From positions 186,001 through 250,000 of the forward strand of contig JAOALB010000039.1 in NCBI GenBank assembly GCA_025331125.1: DNA of 64,000 nucleotides. Reading direction: 5' to 3'. The notes beneath the pieces are model-generated. The model searched no databases and had not been told where the DNA came from. It saw only the letters and a program-made list of their open reading frames with translations. This document shows positions 22,421-32,641 of this stretch, in pieces. The stretch comes from Mycogone perniciosa. Taxonomy: Eukaryota > Ascomycota > Sordariomycetes > Hypocreales > Hypocreaceae. Position 1 is the stretch's first letter. Each line of letters opens with the position of its first letter. A program made the translations under genes and the position numbers.

Positions 22421-25026
22421 TAGGCGGAAACGGAGGACGGTCATCAAATCATTGGATGCATAATGTATTAATGCAAAACGGCATCGCACGGCGTCAAATG
22501 TCTTTTGGAATTGGGCTTGGCAGGTTCGGTGGATGTATGTATGGTTTCGGTCAAAGGGAGCCGTTTCAACGACAGTTGTATGTATGATGGCTGGGTAAGA
22601 TTTGCGAGCTATGGGTGTGCTACAAGATGGTAGCTGTTTTTTTATGGAAGACATACTAGTAGTATATTATAAGAGATTATATGGGCTGGTGCCAACATTG
22701 GCCTCATCTTTTTGATTGAAATGGTTTACAATCCTGTTGGGTTCACCCCATTCCTACAGATGAAGCTCTGCAAAGTAATGGTAGGTATAGATCCTAATGA
22801 GGAACTGGCCGATGCACACAAAGACACGAGGCGTTGAAGTTCGGAGGGTGACGGGTCAGATGCGATGCCAAGATCCTTACGGTTCGGTTTTCCGTTTGAG
22901 GAAACCCGTTGACTAAGTCGAGCGAGAGCCCCGAAATGCCGAAGCATCCACACGAATTTGAATTATGCCGGCAGATCCAATTTTTAATATGGAGAAAGCT
23001 TCAAGGTTGAAAATTGATCAGAAATCAATTCTTATTGTAGTATTCGGAGCCTTTGTTCAATCTTGGTTGCTTGGCTGTTTAAATCTACATGTTATCAAAA
23101 GAATTTACGAGTACAAGGTTGGAGATTCCGAATGTACCTATTTTGTGGCAATGATACGAATTACAGCGAGTCAGTTTGACACTTGAAGGTGAGATTAGTG
23201 CTGTTAGGACGGTCATGCAGATCGCCGTTATTTTCAGCCAAATGGGGGTTTTCAGCAATGACCGGTCAAGGACATGACTCCGTACTCCGTAGGAACAGGA
23301 TAAAAAAAAAGCAAGCTGAACGCCGCTCAACGCAAGGAAGGGCTCATGTGAAAAAAAAATGAAAAAACCCCCCCAAAAAGAACTGGAAAAGAGGCATTGG
23401 GACCCATTGTAACCGCTGTGACGTCAAGCCTGCAAGTGAGGGGATTTGTACTACATAGCAACAATTTCAAGAAATGTCTGTGAGCCTTGGTGTCTCTCTG
23501 CTTGATAATATATCGTGCATGTTAGCCTAAAATATTGAGTCGTGATAATTACATGGACAGCCTGGGCTTTGAATCCCCTCATTGTTCGAGACTCGGTTCT
23601 GTTCAGGTCCCCCCGCGTTTTACCCCAGGTTTCACAGCCGCGTGTGTGCCTCGGATCGCTGCTTTGGGGATGGAAAGGCTAAAAATGCCAATATGAATCC
23701 TACTACTATGACTAGTATCTACATTATCGCCCAAACTAACCGGACTTTGACGGGAGAAAAAAAGGATTGTAGTACGGAGTATTAGTAGTATCACCAATTT
23801 GTACGGGGAGGACTAGTCGAGACCGGAGCATTGGACCCTCCCCCGGATCTTGTTTGTTTGTTTGTTTGTTGTTTAATCAGATGTCTCTCAAAACACTGTT
23901 GAAGACATTATTATTGTCACGAAGAATCCACGAGATATCCCAACTCAGATAGATCTACATAGCAGATCATGAGCCAACCAAACTGCTGATCGCCACCTTG
24001 GCCATCTCGTTACTACGTACTACTTCGTACTTCGGACACGCCAGGCAGTTGATATAATATAATAAGATGCTGTTGGTGCACATCGTTCTCCTCCCGGCTT
24101 TGGTTCCCGTTGCCGTCGTTTTTGTGGCTTGGCGGCAGTCGGATAAATTCCCAAGAGGAGAGGGAAAATAAATAGTCAAGAAATCGGATTGCCTACTTTG
24201 TAACCTGTCGATTTGTTGGATGCACCCCTGTGGCGTTTGTATTTTTAACAGAGAATTGCTCACAGGACCAACAAACACCAAATGCTTTTTTCTCTCTCGC
24301 ATTATTGTACATAAAGGTTACCCACAGAAGGCAAAAGCTGCCCCGTTTTATTTTATGCAGTACTCCGTACTACTATTATCAGTAGTACCATCTCTTCCAG
24401 GGCCCGCCTATGACGTCGTTGTTCCCCACGCTTTGCTAGGAGGAAGACGAAGAGAATCCAAGGCCAAGGGAACTTCCAATCGGGTGCCAATTCTTCTTGG
24501 GGGCCGTGAGGGAAAGCATACGATATCACACTCGTGAGTACATGGCTGTTTAGGTAGCATTAGAAGATCTATGAGGGATCAAGCATAGACAACGGCACCA
24601 CGTGTAAGTCTAGCACAAAACAACGCACTACTCGGTAAATACTAGATACCATGTTTCCTGACCTAGAAAATGACATGGATCCTGCATGCGGCGGGAATGG
24701 CCATGGAAGATCTCAGAGAAGAGCCCCGGTTTTTATGAATCGTCTAGCCTCTCTGTGTTAGCTTGCCATCCATCTCACACACCTAGACGGGACGTCAAGC
24801 ATGTCTGTACGGAGTACAGAGTAGCATTACAATCATTACACGCCCCTCCAATGCAGCAGTCCACTCGCTTTCTCGGCGCGGTGGCGCGATATGACTTACT
24901 CGTATATAAAGCCTTTCTTCCTCTTCTTGTGATCTTTGTTTTCCCATCTCAAGACGCAAGGGGGAGCAAAGGCAGCCCAAAAGACTTACACGACAGAGCT
25001 TCTAAACTTACCGTTGTCTGCCCATT
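22421..25026. other. 2.6-kb intergenic region, no supported gene
   Basis: AT-richer than the flanking genes, with homopolymer runs (A at 23301-23310, A/C at 23350-23375), a (GTTT)n tract at 23851-23874, and four TACGGAGTA/TACTCCGTA motifs (about 23276-23292, 23771-23781, 24361-24370, 24807-24817). The last ~130 bp has TATATAAA at 24902-24909, a likely TATA box for the sugar-transporter gene. Confidence 0.5.
23851..23874. repeat. (GTTT)n microsatellite
   Basis: Direct tetranucleotide repeat of about five units read from the sequence. Confidence 0.9.
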
Positions 25027-26801
25027 ATGAAAAAGTACTTTGGCCTCAGAGGCCAGTCCCTCAACTGGGCCATTGGCACCATTGCTGGCTGTGACTTTCT
25101 TCTCTTTGGCTATGGTATGCTGTCATCACCTCTGATGTCTGTTGTGTCCACTAACACCATGTCCAGACCAAGGTGTCATGGGAGGCATCCTCACCCTCCC
25201 CATCTTCCTGAGTCAGTTCCCTCTCATCGACCCCGGCGCTGTTACCGACCCTCACGAGGCATCCACTCGGTCTACCTACCAGGGCATTGCTGTTGCCTCT
25301 TACAACTTGGGATGCTTCCTCGGTGCCATCATCACCATCTTCATCGGTAACCCTCTCGGCCGTCGGCGCATGATCTTCCTCGGCACTGCCATCATGGTTG
25401 TTGGCGCCGCGCTTCAGGCTTCTGCTTTCACTCTGGAACACTTCATCATCGGTCGCATCATCACTGGTCTCGGCAACGGCGGTAATACGTCAACAGTCCC
25501 CATGTGGCAGTCAGAAACATGTTCCGCCCACAAGAGAGGGAAATTCGTCATGATTGAAGGCGCTCTCATTACGGGCGGCATCATGGTTTCCTACTGGGTA
25601 GATCTCGGCCTGTCCTTTGCCCCTGGGTCTGTCGCGTGGCGGTTCCCCCTAGCCTTCCAGATTGTCTTCTGCCTCTTCATCCTCGCCTTCGTCATGGGCC
25701 TCCCCGAGTCGCCCCGATGGCTCATCCTCAAGGGCCGTGAGGAAGAAGCCAAAGAAGTCATTGCAGCCATCGCGGACGTTGAAGTCACCGACAAGTACGT
25801 CGAGAACGAGTTCCGTGCCATCAAGGAAACCACTGAGGAGATGAGCAAGGGCACTTACGCCGACGTCTTCGCCACGGACCGAAACCGCACTCTGCACCGC
25901 ACCATCATTGCCTGCGTCAACCAGATGTTCCAGCAAATCACCGGCATCAACCTCATCACGTACTACGCCGCCAAGATCTACTCTGACCTCGGCATGTCGC
26001 CCTTCATGTCTCGCTTGTTGGCTGCCCTCAACGGTACGGAGTACTTTATTGCCTCCTGGCCGGCTGTCTTCCTCGTTGAGTGGGTTGGTCGCCGAAAGCT
26101 TATGCTCTTTGGCGCCGCTGGTCAGGCAATCACCATGGCGATTCTTGCGGGCGTCAACTCTCGTCCCACGGAGCAGCCGTACCAGATCGCCGGTATCGCG
26201 TTCTTGTTCGTCTTCAACACTTTCTTCGCCATTGGCTGGCTGGGCATGACTTGGCTGTATCCAGCTGAGATCACTCCCCTGCGAACCCGTGCCCCAGCCA
26301 ATGCCTTGGCCACTTCATCCAACTGGATCTTCAACTTCATGGTAAGATTTCTGTTCTGTTCTGTTCTTCTTTGAGTTGGCGAGATGATAGATAGATGCTA
26401 ACGTATTGCTCAACTAGGTCGTTATGGTTACTCCCATTGCCTTCCAAAGCATCAAGTACAAGACCTACATCGTCTTCGCCGCCATCAACGCCTTCATAGT
26501 GCCCTGCGTGTACTTCTTCTTCCCCGAGACAGCCTACCGATCCCTCGAAGAGATGGACACCATCTTCCACAAGGTCAGCGGCTGGAAGGGCGCCTTCACC
26601 GTCGTGCAACAGGCCGAGATCGAGCCGCGCCGCTACGGAAAGAATGGTGAGCTGCTCATCCCCATTGACCAGGTCGAGGAGAAGCCCAACGCAGAGCACC
26701 ACAACGGCAGCACAAGTGACGGAGGCAGTGCTCAGGGCGGCAACAATGCCATGTTTACGAACACGGACGAGGAGACGGGGCGGCGCAAGGCTAACCAGTA
26801 G
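25027..26801 (+). CDS. MFS sugar (hexose) transporter
   Basis: 548 residues; exons 25027-25114, 25167-26341 and 26418-26801. Twelve-helix major-facilitator sugar porter of the plasma membrane. Visible signatures: FGYDQGVMGG in helix 1 (formed only by the first splice), GRRRMIFLG loop, PESPRWLI after helix 6, QQITGIN in helix 7, PAEITPLRTRA, and PETAYRSLEEMD after helix 12 in place of the usual PETKG. The PETAYRSLEE variant and a long hydrophilic tail (HHNGSTSDGGSAQGGNNA) are common in fungal members. Proton symport is the family rule; the substrate is unknown. One TACGGAGTAC motif copy (26034-26044) lies inside the coding region. Confidence 0.92.
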
Positions 26802-27708
26802 GCTGGTCACGTCATCTGCGATCCTTTGTAATTCTTTCAGTCATACGATTTTTTCCTATTTGGTGGAGAGTTCGTGGAAGTTGTACACAGGCGGATCTCG
26901 GATGGGGTAAGGGATGTTTCATATACCCGGTGTTTCATGCAGTTTTATGCGGTTTCATGGTGCAGTAGGGGATAGTATTAGTATTAGTATGAGTAGAAGA
27001 AGAAGATACAAGTACAAAGTACATCTGAGCTCGGTAACGAATGCATCTTGGGCTATACTTTGTATGTGTCGTCTATATTTGTCGTCTATATTTATCGTCC
27101 TGGATTCAATTCAATACGAAGGTGATGCTCGTATTTATTATCTAGACTCCGTACCGAGTTCTCCGAACCCCGCAAGATATCTGTCTGCCAATAGGAGTGC
27201 TTCCGGATGATCGTACGACGTAAAGGCATGATGAAAAGCATCTACTGCATACAAAGCGTACGCAATCAACAGTTTCATGTTTCAGGTGAATGAGAAATGC
27301 CATCATCGCCTGTTTTGAACTGTCCCGCTACCTTTCAGTTGAGGCTACGGAGTACTGTCCGAAGTACTGTAGTACTTACCCCTCGAGCTACCCCGCCATC
27401 AATCCACACCCTCTCCACCATCATCACCTCTCTCCCTACATCATAATCAACTTTCTTCCACTCCATACCATTGGTTTGTTAGCTGCCCATCTTATACATC
27501 TTATACGTCTTTTCTTTAATTTTTGCTGAGAACTGCGAATTTTCAGAGTCTAATCCCCCTTTGTCTCTCTATATCCTTTCTCCCAGCTTGAATAGGCACC
27601 GTCGCAACCCCTCATTCCGGCGCATTCGGACCTCTCGTCTCCTATCGAATCGCATACCATACATTAGAACAACAACAACAACAACAACAACAAGCATCCT
27701 CAGTAATC
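26802..27708. other. Intergenic region and leader of the epimerase gene
   Basis: Holds the transporter 3' region and a pyrimidine-rich leader with an (ACA)n tract just before the next gene. One TACGGAGTAC motif is at about 27346-27356. No gene is supported. Confidence 0.45.
27668..27693. repeat. (ACA)n trinucleotide repeat in 5' leader
   Basis: About eight ACA/CAA units, 16 bp upstream of the start codon of the epimerase gene; probably in the 5'UTR. Confidence 0.85.
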
Positions 27709-28790
27709 ATGGTGGACCGACCAAACAAGCCTTCTGCTCTGGCCACAACGCCTGGTCTTCCCCCTCAGGCTCAAGTCACCATCTCCCACGACAACTCTCG
27801 CGTCACAGCCGTTCTTCCTACCGGCGAGAGCGTCGAAGTGCTGCTCTACGGTGCCACCGTCTTAAGCTGGAAGGATGCGACTGGAGATGAAAAGCTCTGG
27901 CTGAGCGAAGGTGCAAAGCTAGACGGAACCAAGGCTGTGCGAGGAGGTATTCCTTTGGTCTTCCCGGTATGTCGTAATACTATCACTCCCCTTCTCAGCA
28001 AGACATGTGCTAAGGCATCATCTCGTCCATTAGGTCTTCGGCACCGCCCCCAACCACGAAGCCACTTCCAAACTTCCCCAGCATGGCTTCGCACGTAACT
28101 CTCGGTGGGAGTTCCTCGGCCGGTCCACCAGCGAGGGTGCCGGCTCCACATCCAGCGTCAAGCTCGACTTCGGCCTCTCCTCCGAGAACCTCGACGAAGC
28201 CGCCCGACAGCTCTGGCCCTACAAGTTCGGCTTGCTTTACAGCGTCACTCTCGACCGTGAGAGTCTCAATACCGCTCTGGTGGTGACCAACGAGGGCGAC
28301 GTGCCGTTTGAGTGCCAGACACTTCTGCACACATACTTCAAGGTTAAGGTATGTATATCTCAACTCACGCCAAACCCCGACCAGAACTCCTTTGCTAACT
28401 CCCTGTTAGGACATCTCCACCATTCAAGTCACCGGTGTTGAAGACTCCCCTTACGTTGACAAAGTCGACGCCGCCAAGGCAAAGGCCCAACCCTCAGTCC
28501 CTGTCACTTTCTCCGGCGAAACCGACCGTGTCTACACTCCCTCCAAGGGCCCCAAGCACCCCGTTATCATCTCTGATGGCGTCAATTCTCTCTTCAGCAT
28601 CGTGCGCGATAACCTTGACGATGTGGTCGTGTGGAACCCCTGGATCGACAAGGCAGCTGGAATGGGCGATTTCGCGCCCAAAGATGGCTGGAAGAATATG
28701 GTCTGTGTGGAGGCGGGTAGTGTGAGTGGGTGGCAGAAGCTTGATAAAGGTGATACGTTTGAGGGAGCCCAGACGATTTTGCTGTCTTGA
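27709..28790 (+). CDS. Glucose-6-phosphate 1-epimerase (aldose-1-epimerase family)
   Basis: 317 residues; exons 27709-27966, 28034-28348 and 28410-28790. Homologue of yeast YMR099C, which interconverts alpha and beta anomers of glucose 6-phosphate in the cytosol. Motifs: VLLYGATVLSWK near the start, VRGGIPLVFPVFG across intron 1, PQHGFARNSRWE with the catalytic His, VVWNPWIDKA, and MVCVEAGSVSGW with the catalytic Glu. Both introns are phase 0. Placement next to a sugar transporter is suggestive of shared sugar metabolism but is probably chance. Confidence 0.93.
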
Positions 28791-29165
28791 GGGACTTGGG
28801 TTCTAGGGGTACAGTGTTGCCGCAAAGGGCTAGCTAGCATCTTGGTACAGGTATTTGTTTGTCATCGATATGAATGAGGAGGGATTAGAGAGAGATGGCA
28901 GGACAGCCAGCTGAAGACGACTACTTCAAAACGCAATTCAATGACCCGATATGGCCTTTTATTCTTAAAAATCATCTGCAGTTCCAAGTCTTTGATGTCG
29001 TTTCCTCCTTATCCCGTTTGCGTATCGGTTTCTTTTGCCTCACATTCCCAGTTCGTTCGTTATATGCAATCGGATATCCCCTCCCACCAGGCGCATTTTG
29101 TCAGTCCCTTTTCTTCCCCCTTTCACCAATCTATATACAATAAGCAGTCATGTTCCTCGACTCTT
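28791..29165. other. Convergent 3' regions (epimerase / DAHP synthase)
   Basis: About 375 bp between two convergent genes; contains both 3' ends and nothing else recognised. Confidence 0.5.
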
Positions 29166-30688
29166 TTACGCCGAGGTCACCTTGTACTCGCGAGAGTAGT
29201 GATCCGCCACCAGGAAGGCAAGCTCAAGAGCCTGCTTTTCATTAAGCCGAGGATCGCAGAAAGATGTGTAATTAGTAGACAGGTCATCCTCGTCAAGCCC
29301 CTCACTTCCACCAAGGCACTCCGTCACAGCATCACCTGTGAGCTCAAGGTGGACACCACCGAGGTAACTACCCTGCTCCTTGTGGATGCGAAGCGACTGC
29401 TCCAGTTCACTGTAGATGTCGTTGAAGCGACGGGTCTTGATACCCGTGGGCGTGGAGAGGGTGTTTCCGTGCATGGGGTCGCATTGCCAGACGACGCAGC
29501 GGCGGTACTCGGAGTCCTCGACGGCGCGGATGTGTTGGGGAAGAAGGTCGGCGACCTTGCCTGCGCCGTAGCGCGTGATGAGAGTGATCTTGCCGGGCTC
29601 GCAGGCGGGATTGAGCGCGCGGAGCAGGGCGAGGAGATCAGACGTTGGGGTCGAGGGGCCGACTTTGATGCCGATGGGGTTGGCAATGCCGCGGAAGAAC
29701 TCCACGTGAGCGTGGTCAAGCTGGCGTGTGCGATCGCCGATCCAGACGAAATGCGCCGACGTATCGTAGTACTCCTTGTTCTCGCTGGATGGTCGAGTGG
29801 TGGGAGGTAGGCCAGGAGGAGTGCCGGGCCGGCTGACGCCAGAGTGGGTAGGCTTCTCCATAAGCCGTGTCAGGGGCTGCTCATACTCGAGCAGGAGACC
29901 CTCGTGGCTGGTGTAGAGCTCCACGGTCTCAAGCTCGCCGGGCCGGGCATTGATGACGCGCAGGAAACGGAGCGTTTGCTGGATGCTGGAGGCAATGGCT
30001 GAGTACTTCTCCTTGAGGACGGGGTCTCGCACGTGGCCCAAGCCCCAGTCGAGAGGCCGGTGCAGATCTGCAATGCCCGAGGCGAGGGCAGTGCGGATGT
30101 AGTTGAGCGTAGCAGCAGAGTGGTGATAGGCCCTGTGAGAGGTGAGTATGAGTGACATATGCTTCATAGGGTCTGTCTGAAAGTGACTCACTTGAGAAGG
30201 CGGTTGGGATCAATCTCCCGCTCACTGACGTCGTAGCCATTCAGGATATCGCCCCTGAAGCTCGGAATCTCCTTGCCATCGACAATCTCCGTGGCACTGG
30301 AGCGCGGTTTGGCATACTGGCCTGCCATACGCCCAATGCGCACCACACGCTTGTTGGTGGCCCAGATGAGCACCAGACTCATCTGAAGCAGCAGCTTGAT
30401 CTTGGACTCGATGGCGCCCTGCTCGCAGTAGTCGAAGAGCTCGGCGCAGTCGCCGCCCTGCAGGAGAAAGGCATTGCCCCGGGCGACATCGCGCAGATGC
30501 GCCTTGAGAGTGTTGATCTCGTTTGGGTGCACCAGAGGCGGCATGCGGGAGAGCTCATCGACAGCCTTGGTGAGCTTAGAGGGATCGGGGTAAGCGGGGG
30601 ACTGCTTGATGGGTTTTGAGCGCCATGTCGAAGGGCTCCAGGGCTGTGATGAGGAGTCTAGGGGTGTCTGTTGCTGCTGAGAGGCCAT
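29166..30688 (-). CDS. 3-deoxy-7-phosphoheptulonate (DAHP) synthase, class II (plant type)
   Basis: 487 residues; exons 30688-30192 and 30132-29166, intron 30133-30191. First enzyme of the shikimate pathway, joining phosphoenolpyruvate and erythrose 4-phosphate. Class-II signatures: WSPSTWRSKPIKQ, FLLQGGDCAELF with the metal-binding Cys, VVRIGRMAGQYAKPRS, FRGDILNGYD, HFVWIGDRTRQLDHAHVEF, WQCDPMHGNT and GGVHLELTGDAVTECLGG. Most ascomycetes also carry class-I (Aro3/4-like) enzymes; the class-II form is a fungal paralogue of plant/bacterial type. The ATG at 30688 is preferred because upstream codons look untranslated. A Gcn4/CPC1-type TGAGTCA lies 171 bp upstream. Confidence 0.96.
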
Positions 30689-30768
30689 GTTGGATGAAGA
30701 GCGAAGAGTCAGTGATGATGATAGGATAGAAGGGTCAACACTCTCAGACCACAAACAGCTGGGAATAA

Positions 30769-30794
30769 TATAGATAGATATAGATAGATATAGG
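30769..30794. repeat. (TAGA)n-type microsatellite
   Basis: Units of TAGATAGATA repeated three times, about 85 bp upstream of the DAHP synthase ATG. Confidence 0.8.
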
Positions 30795-30858
30795 TAGTGA
30801 CTCCAGGTACTACTACTTCTACTACAGAATAAGCAGCAGTATATATATCTGTGATGAG

Positions 30859-30865
30859 TGAGTCA
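30859..30865. promoter_or_regulatory. TGAGTCA, Gcn4/CPC1-type general amino-acid control site
   Basis: Perfect palindromic AP-1-like heptamer 171 bp upstream of the DAHP synthase start. Gcn4/CPC1 binds TGA(C/G)TCA in promoters of amino-acid biosynthetic genes in yeast and moulds. Function here is inferred from site and gene context. Confidence 0.55.
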
Positions 30866-31377
30866 CAGCTCTTTTATCGGTGGCTGTCTGCGGTGGTGAG
30901 CGTGAGCAGTATTATGTTTTATTATGCATCTCGACACAAGCACAATCCCAAGACACTAGTCAACTTTTTTTCTCCTCTGACTCGCATTGGCGAATCAATT
31001 GAGACATGTGGCTGTGGAGGCGTCCTTTCCCACTAAGATTCTTACTGTCTGTCCCAAGTCTGAGCCATAATACGAAGTACATAATACATAATACATATCT
31101 AATACTTACATGCACACTCTGCGTAATATGCAAAGCCGTGTACCTGCGAATTCCGGATTAGGAGAGTATCTGCCCGCTGTTTCTGCTTTCTCTTGGCTGC
31201 GGAAAATGATCAACTCTGCTCGTAATTGTGAGACATCGGCTTGAGTGTGAGTACGCCTCCAGGTTCCTCGTGGATATTGCTCACCATGCTATTAGCCTGC
31301 CCCGAGTAGCGCATAAACCCCACCTCCCAATCGACCAAGCTCCCCCACCATCAAACCATCTTCACAACCTCGACTTT

Positions 31378-31490
31378 TACATACACACAGCATCAGCGCA
31401 ACACATTTCAACACACACATACCACACATACACATACATACACATATACACATACACACATACGCACATACGCACATATGCACATATATA
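31378..31490. repeat. (CA)n / (CACATA)n-rich tract in HYPK leader
   Basis: Imperfect ACACAT, CATACA and CGCACATA repeats running to within about 15 bp of the ATG; on the transcript it would be a purine/pyrimidine-alternating CA-rich 5'UTR. Confidence 0.8.
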
Positions 31491-31503
31491 ACCCACCTTC
31501 ACA

Positions 31504-31863
31504 ATGACCACCCAAAACCCCTCCCCATCAAACCCCGACGTCGAAGATGAAGTCCCCGCCGCCAAATCCGCCGAAGACCGCAAAGCCGCCTCCGCCCTCG
31601 CCAACCTCGACTCCTCCGCCGGCGATGACGCATCCTCCTCCAACGTCGACCAAGAAGCCGTCAACAAGGCCATGAAGAGCCTCGGCGACAGCGGTTCCGC
31701 CGCCGCCGCCGCGGGCGCAGCCAAGAAGAACGTCAAAGTCGACCCCGCGGACGTTGCCCTCATCGTTGAGCAGCTTGAGCTCTCGAAACCCAAGGCGACG
31801 GAGCTGCTCAAGTTCCACGATGGCGATGCCATCTCGGCCATGAGGGCGTATGTAAAAGCATAG
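31504..31863 (+). CDS. HYPK-like NatA cofactor (NAC-alpha/UBA-like)
   Basis: Intronless, 119 residues. Acidic, Ala-rich N-terminus, a helix DQEAVNKAMKSLGD, then the C-terminal UBA-like three-helix bundle VDPADVALIVEQLELSKPKA and TELLKFHDGDAISAMRAYVKA. This is the layout of huntingtin-interacting protein K, the ribosome-associated partner of the NatA (Naa10/Naa15) N-terminal acetyltransferase, which regulates its activity. It lacks the NAC beta-barrel, so it is not NAC-alpha itself. Confidence 0.9.
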   Translation: MTTQNPSPSNPDVEDEVPAAKSAEDRKAASALANLDSSAGDDASSSNVDQEAVNKAMKSLGDSGSAAAAAGAAKKNVKVDPADVALIVEQLELSKPKATELLKFHDGDAISAMRAYVKA

Positions 31864-32641
31864 AGTGCAGGTCTAGACGAGTGTATTCAACCAGTGGCGG
31901 CGGATGGGACCTGGGAGGATGGTATAAGTGATGATGATACCCTCGTGGGCAAGGAGGACGAGCAAGCAGAAGAATGAGGAGGATCACGACGTTGCTATGG
32001 CTGGAAAAACTTACACCTACCAAAAAAAAGGTCGATCTATGATGATCGGCTTCGACTCAGCGAGAGCTGCATGACCACGACCACGACTGCGTATAGACGG
32101 GGGAGGCTTATTTGAAGCCGCGCGGATTTCACGACGGCCAGTACAAGCATCTTCTCTCACCGAATGCTTGATGACGGGACCAGCGATACTGTATAAATAG
32201 CATCAGGTAACAGCGCCGAGAGCCATTGGGATGAAGCAACCAACCCAGGGCTCGGGCTTGGATGACGGGCCTGCATGGATTCTACTGGTATGAATTCTCA
32301 AACATATCACAACCTTTGGGGACAAAATAAAAGTAATTCGCCCAGAGGTCTTTTTTTCCCTGAACATACTAACAGACATACACAATCGTCCGCGTGCTTG
32401 ATATTCATACCAGATCCATGCCATCTCAAAGACTCAAACGCCACAGTCACCCAAACGCCATGATGTTCTCATGAGCAACCCAGTCAATGCATATATCCCT
32501 ATCCCTGATCCTTTTCCAAGCGAGTGATAAAGCCATGGTGGCGTCAACGTAATTCCAGTTCCTGTCTAAAAACCTCAACCCAGTTGGTACACCGGGCAAT
32601 GCAAAAGATTAAAAAAAAGAATTAAAACAAAGAATAAAGGC
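31864..32641. other. Convergent intergenic region
   Basis: Lies between two convergent genes, HYPK and the BRCT protein. No supported gene, RNA or repeat. Confidence 0.45.

Larger units (their letters stand above)
30689..31503. promoter_or_regulatory. Shared divergent promoter region (DAHP synthase / HYPK)
   Basis: 815 bp between two divergent genes. It contains a TAGA/TAGATA repeat (about 30769-30794), a TGAGTCA site, and an (AC/ACAT)-rich leader immediately before the HYPK gene. No ORF is supported. Confidence 0.5.

Noticed and set aside
25027..31863. Sugar transporter, glucose-6-P epimerase and DAHP synthase as a functional cluster
   Set aside because: Orientations differ, gaps are ordinary and each is a housekeeping gene; adjacency alone is weak evidence.
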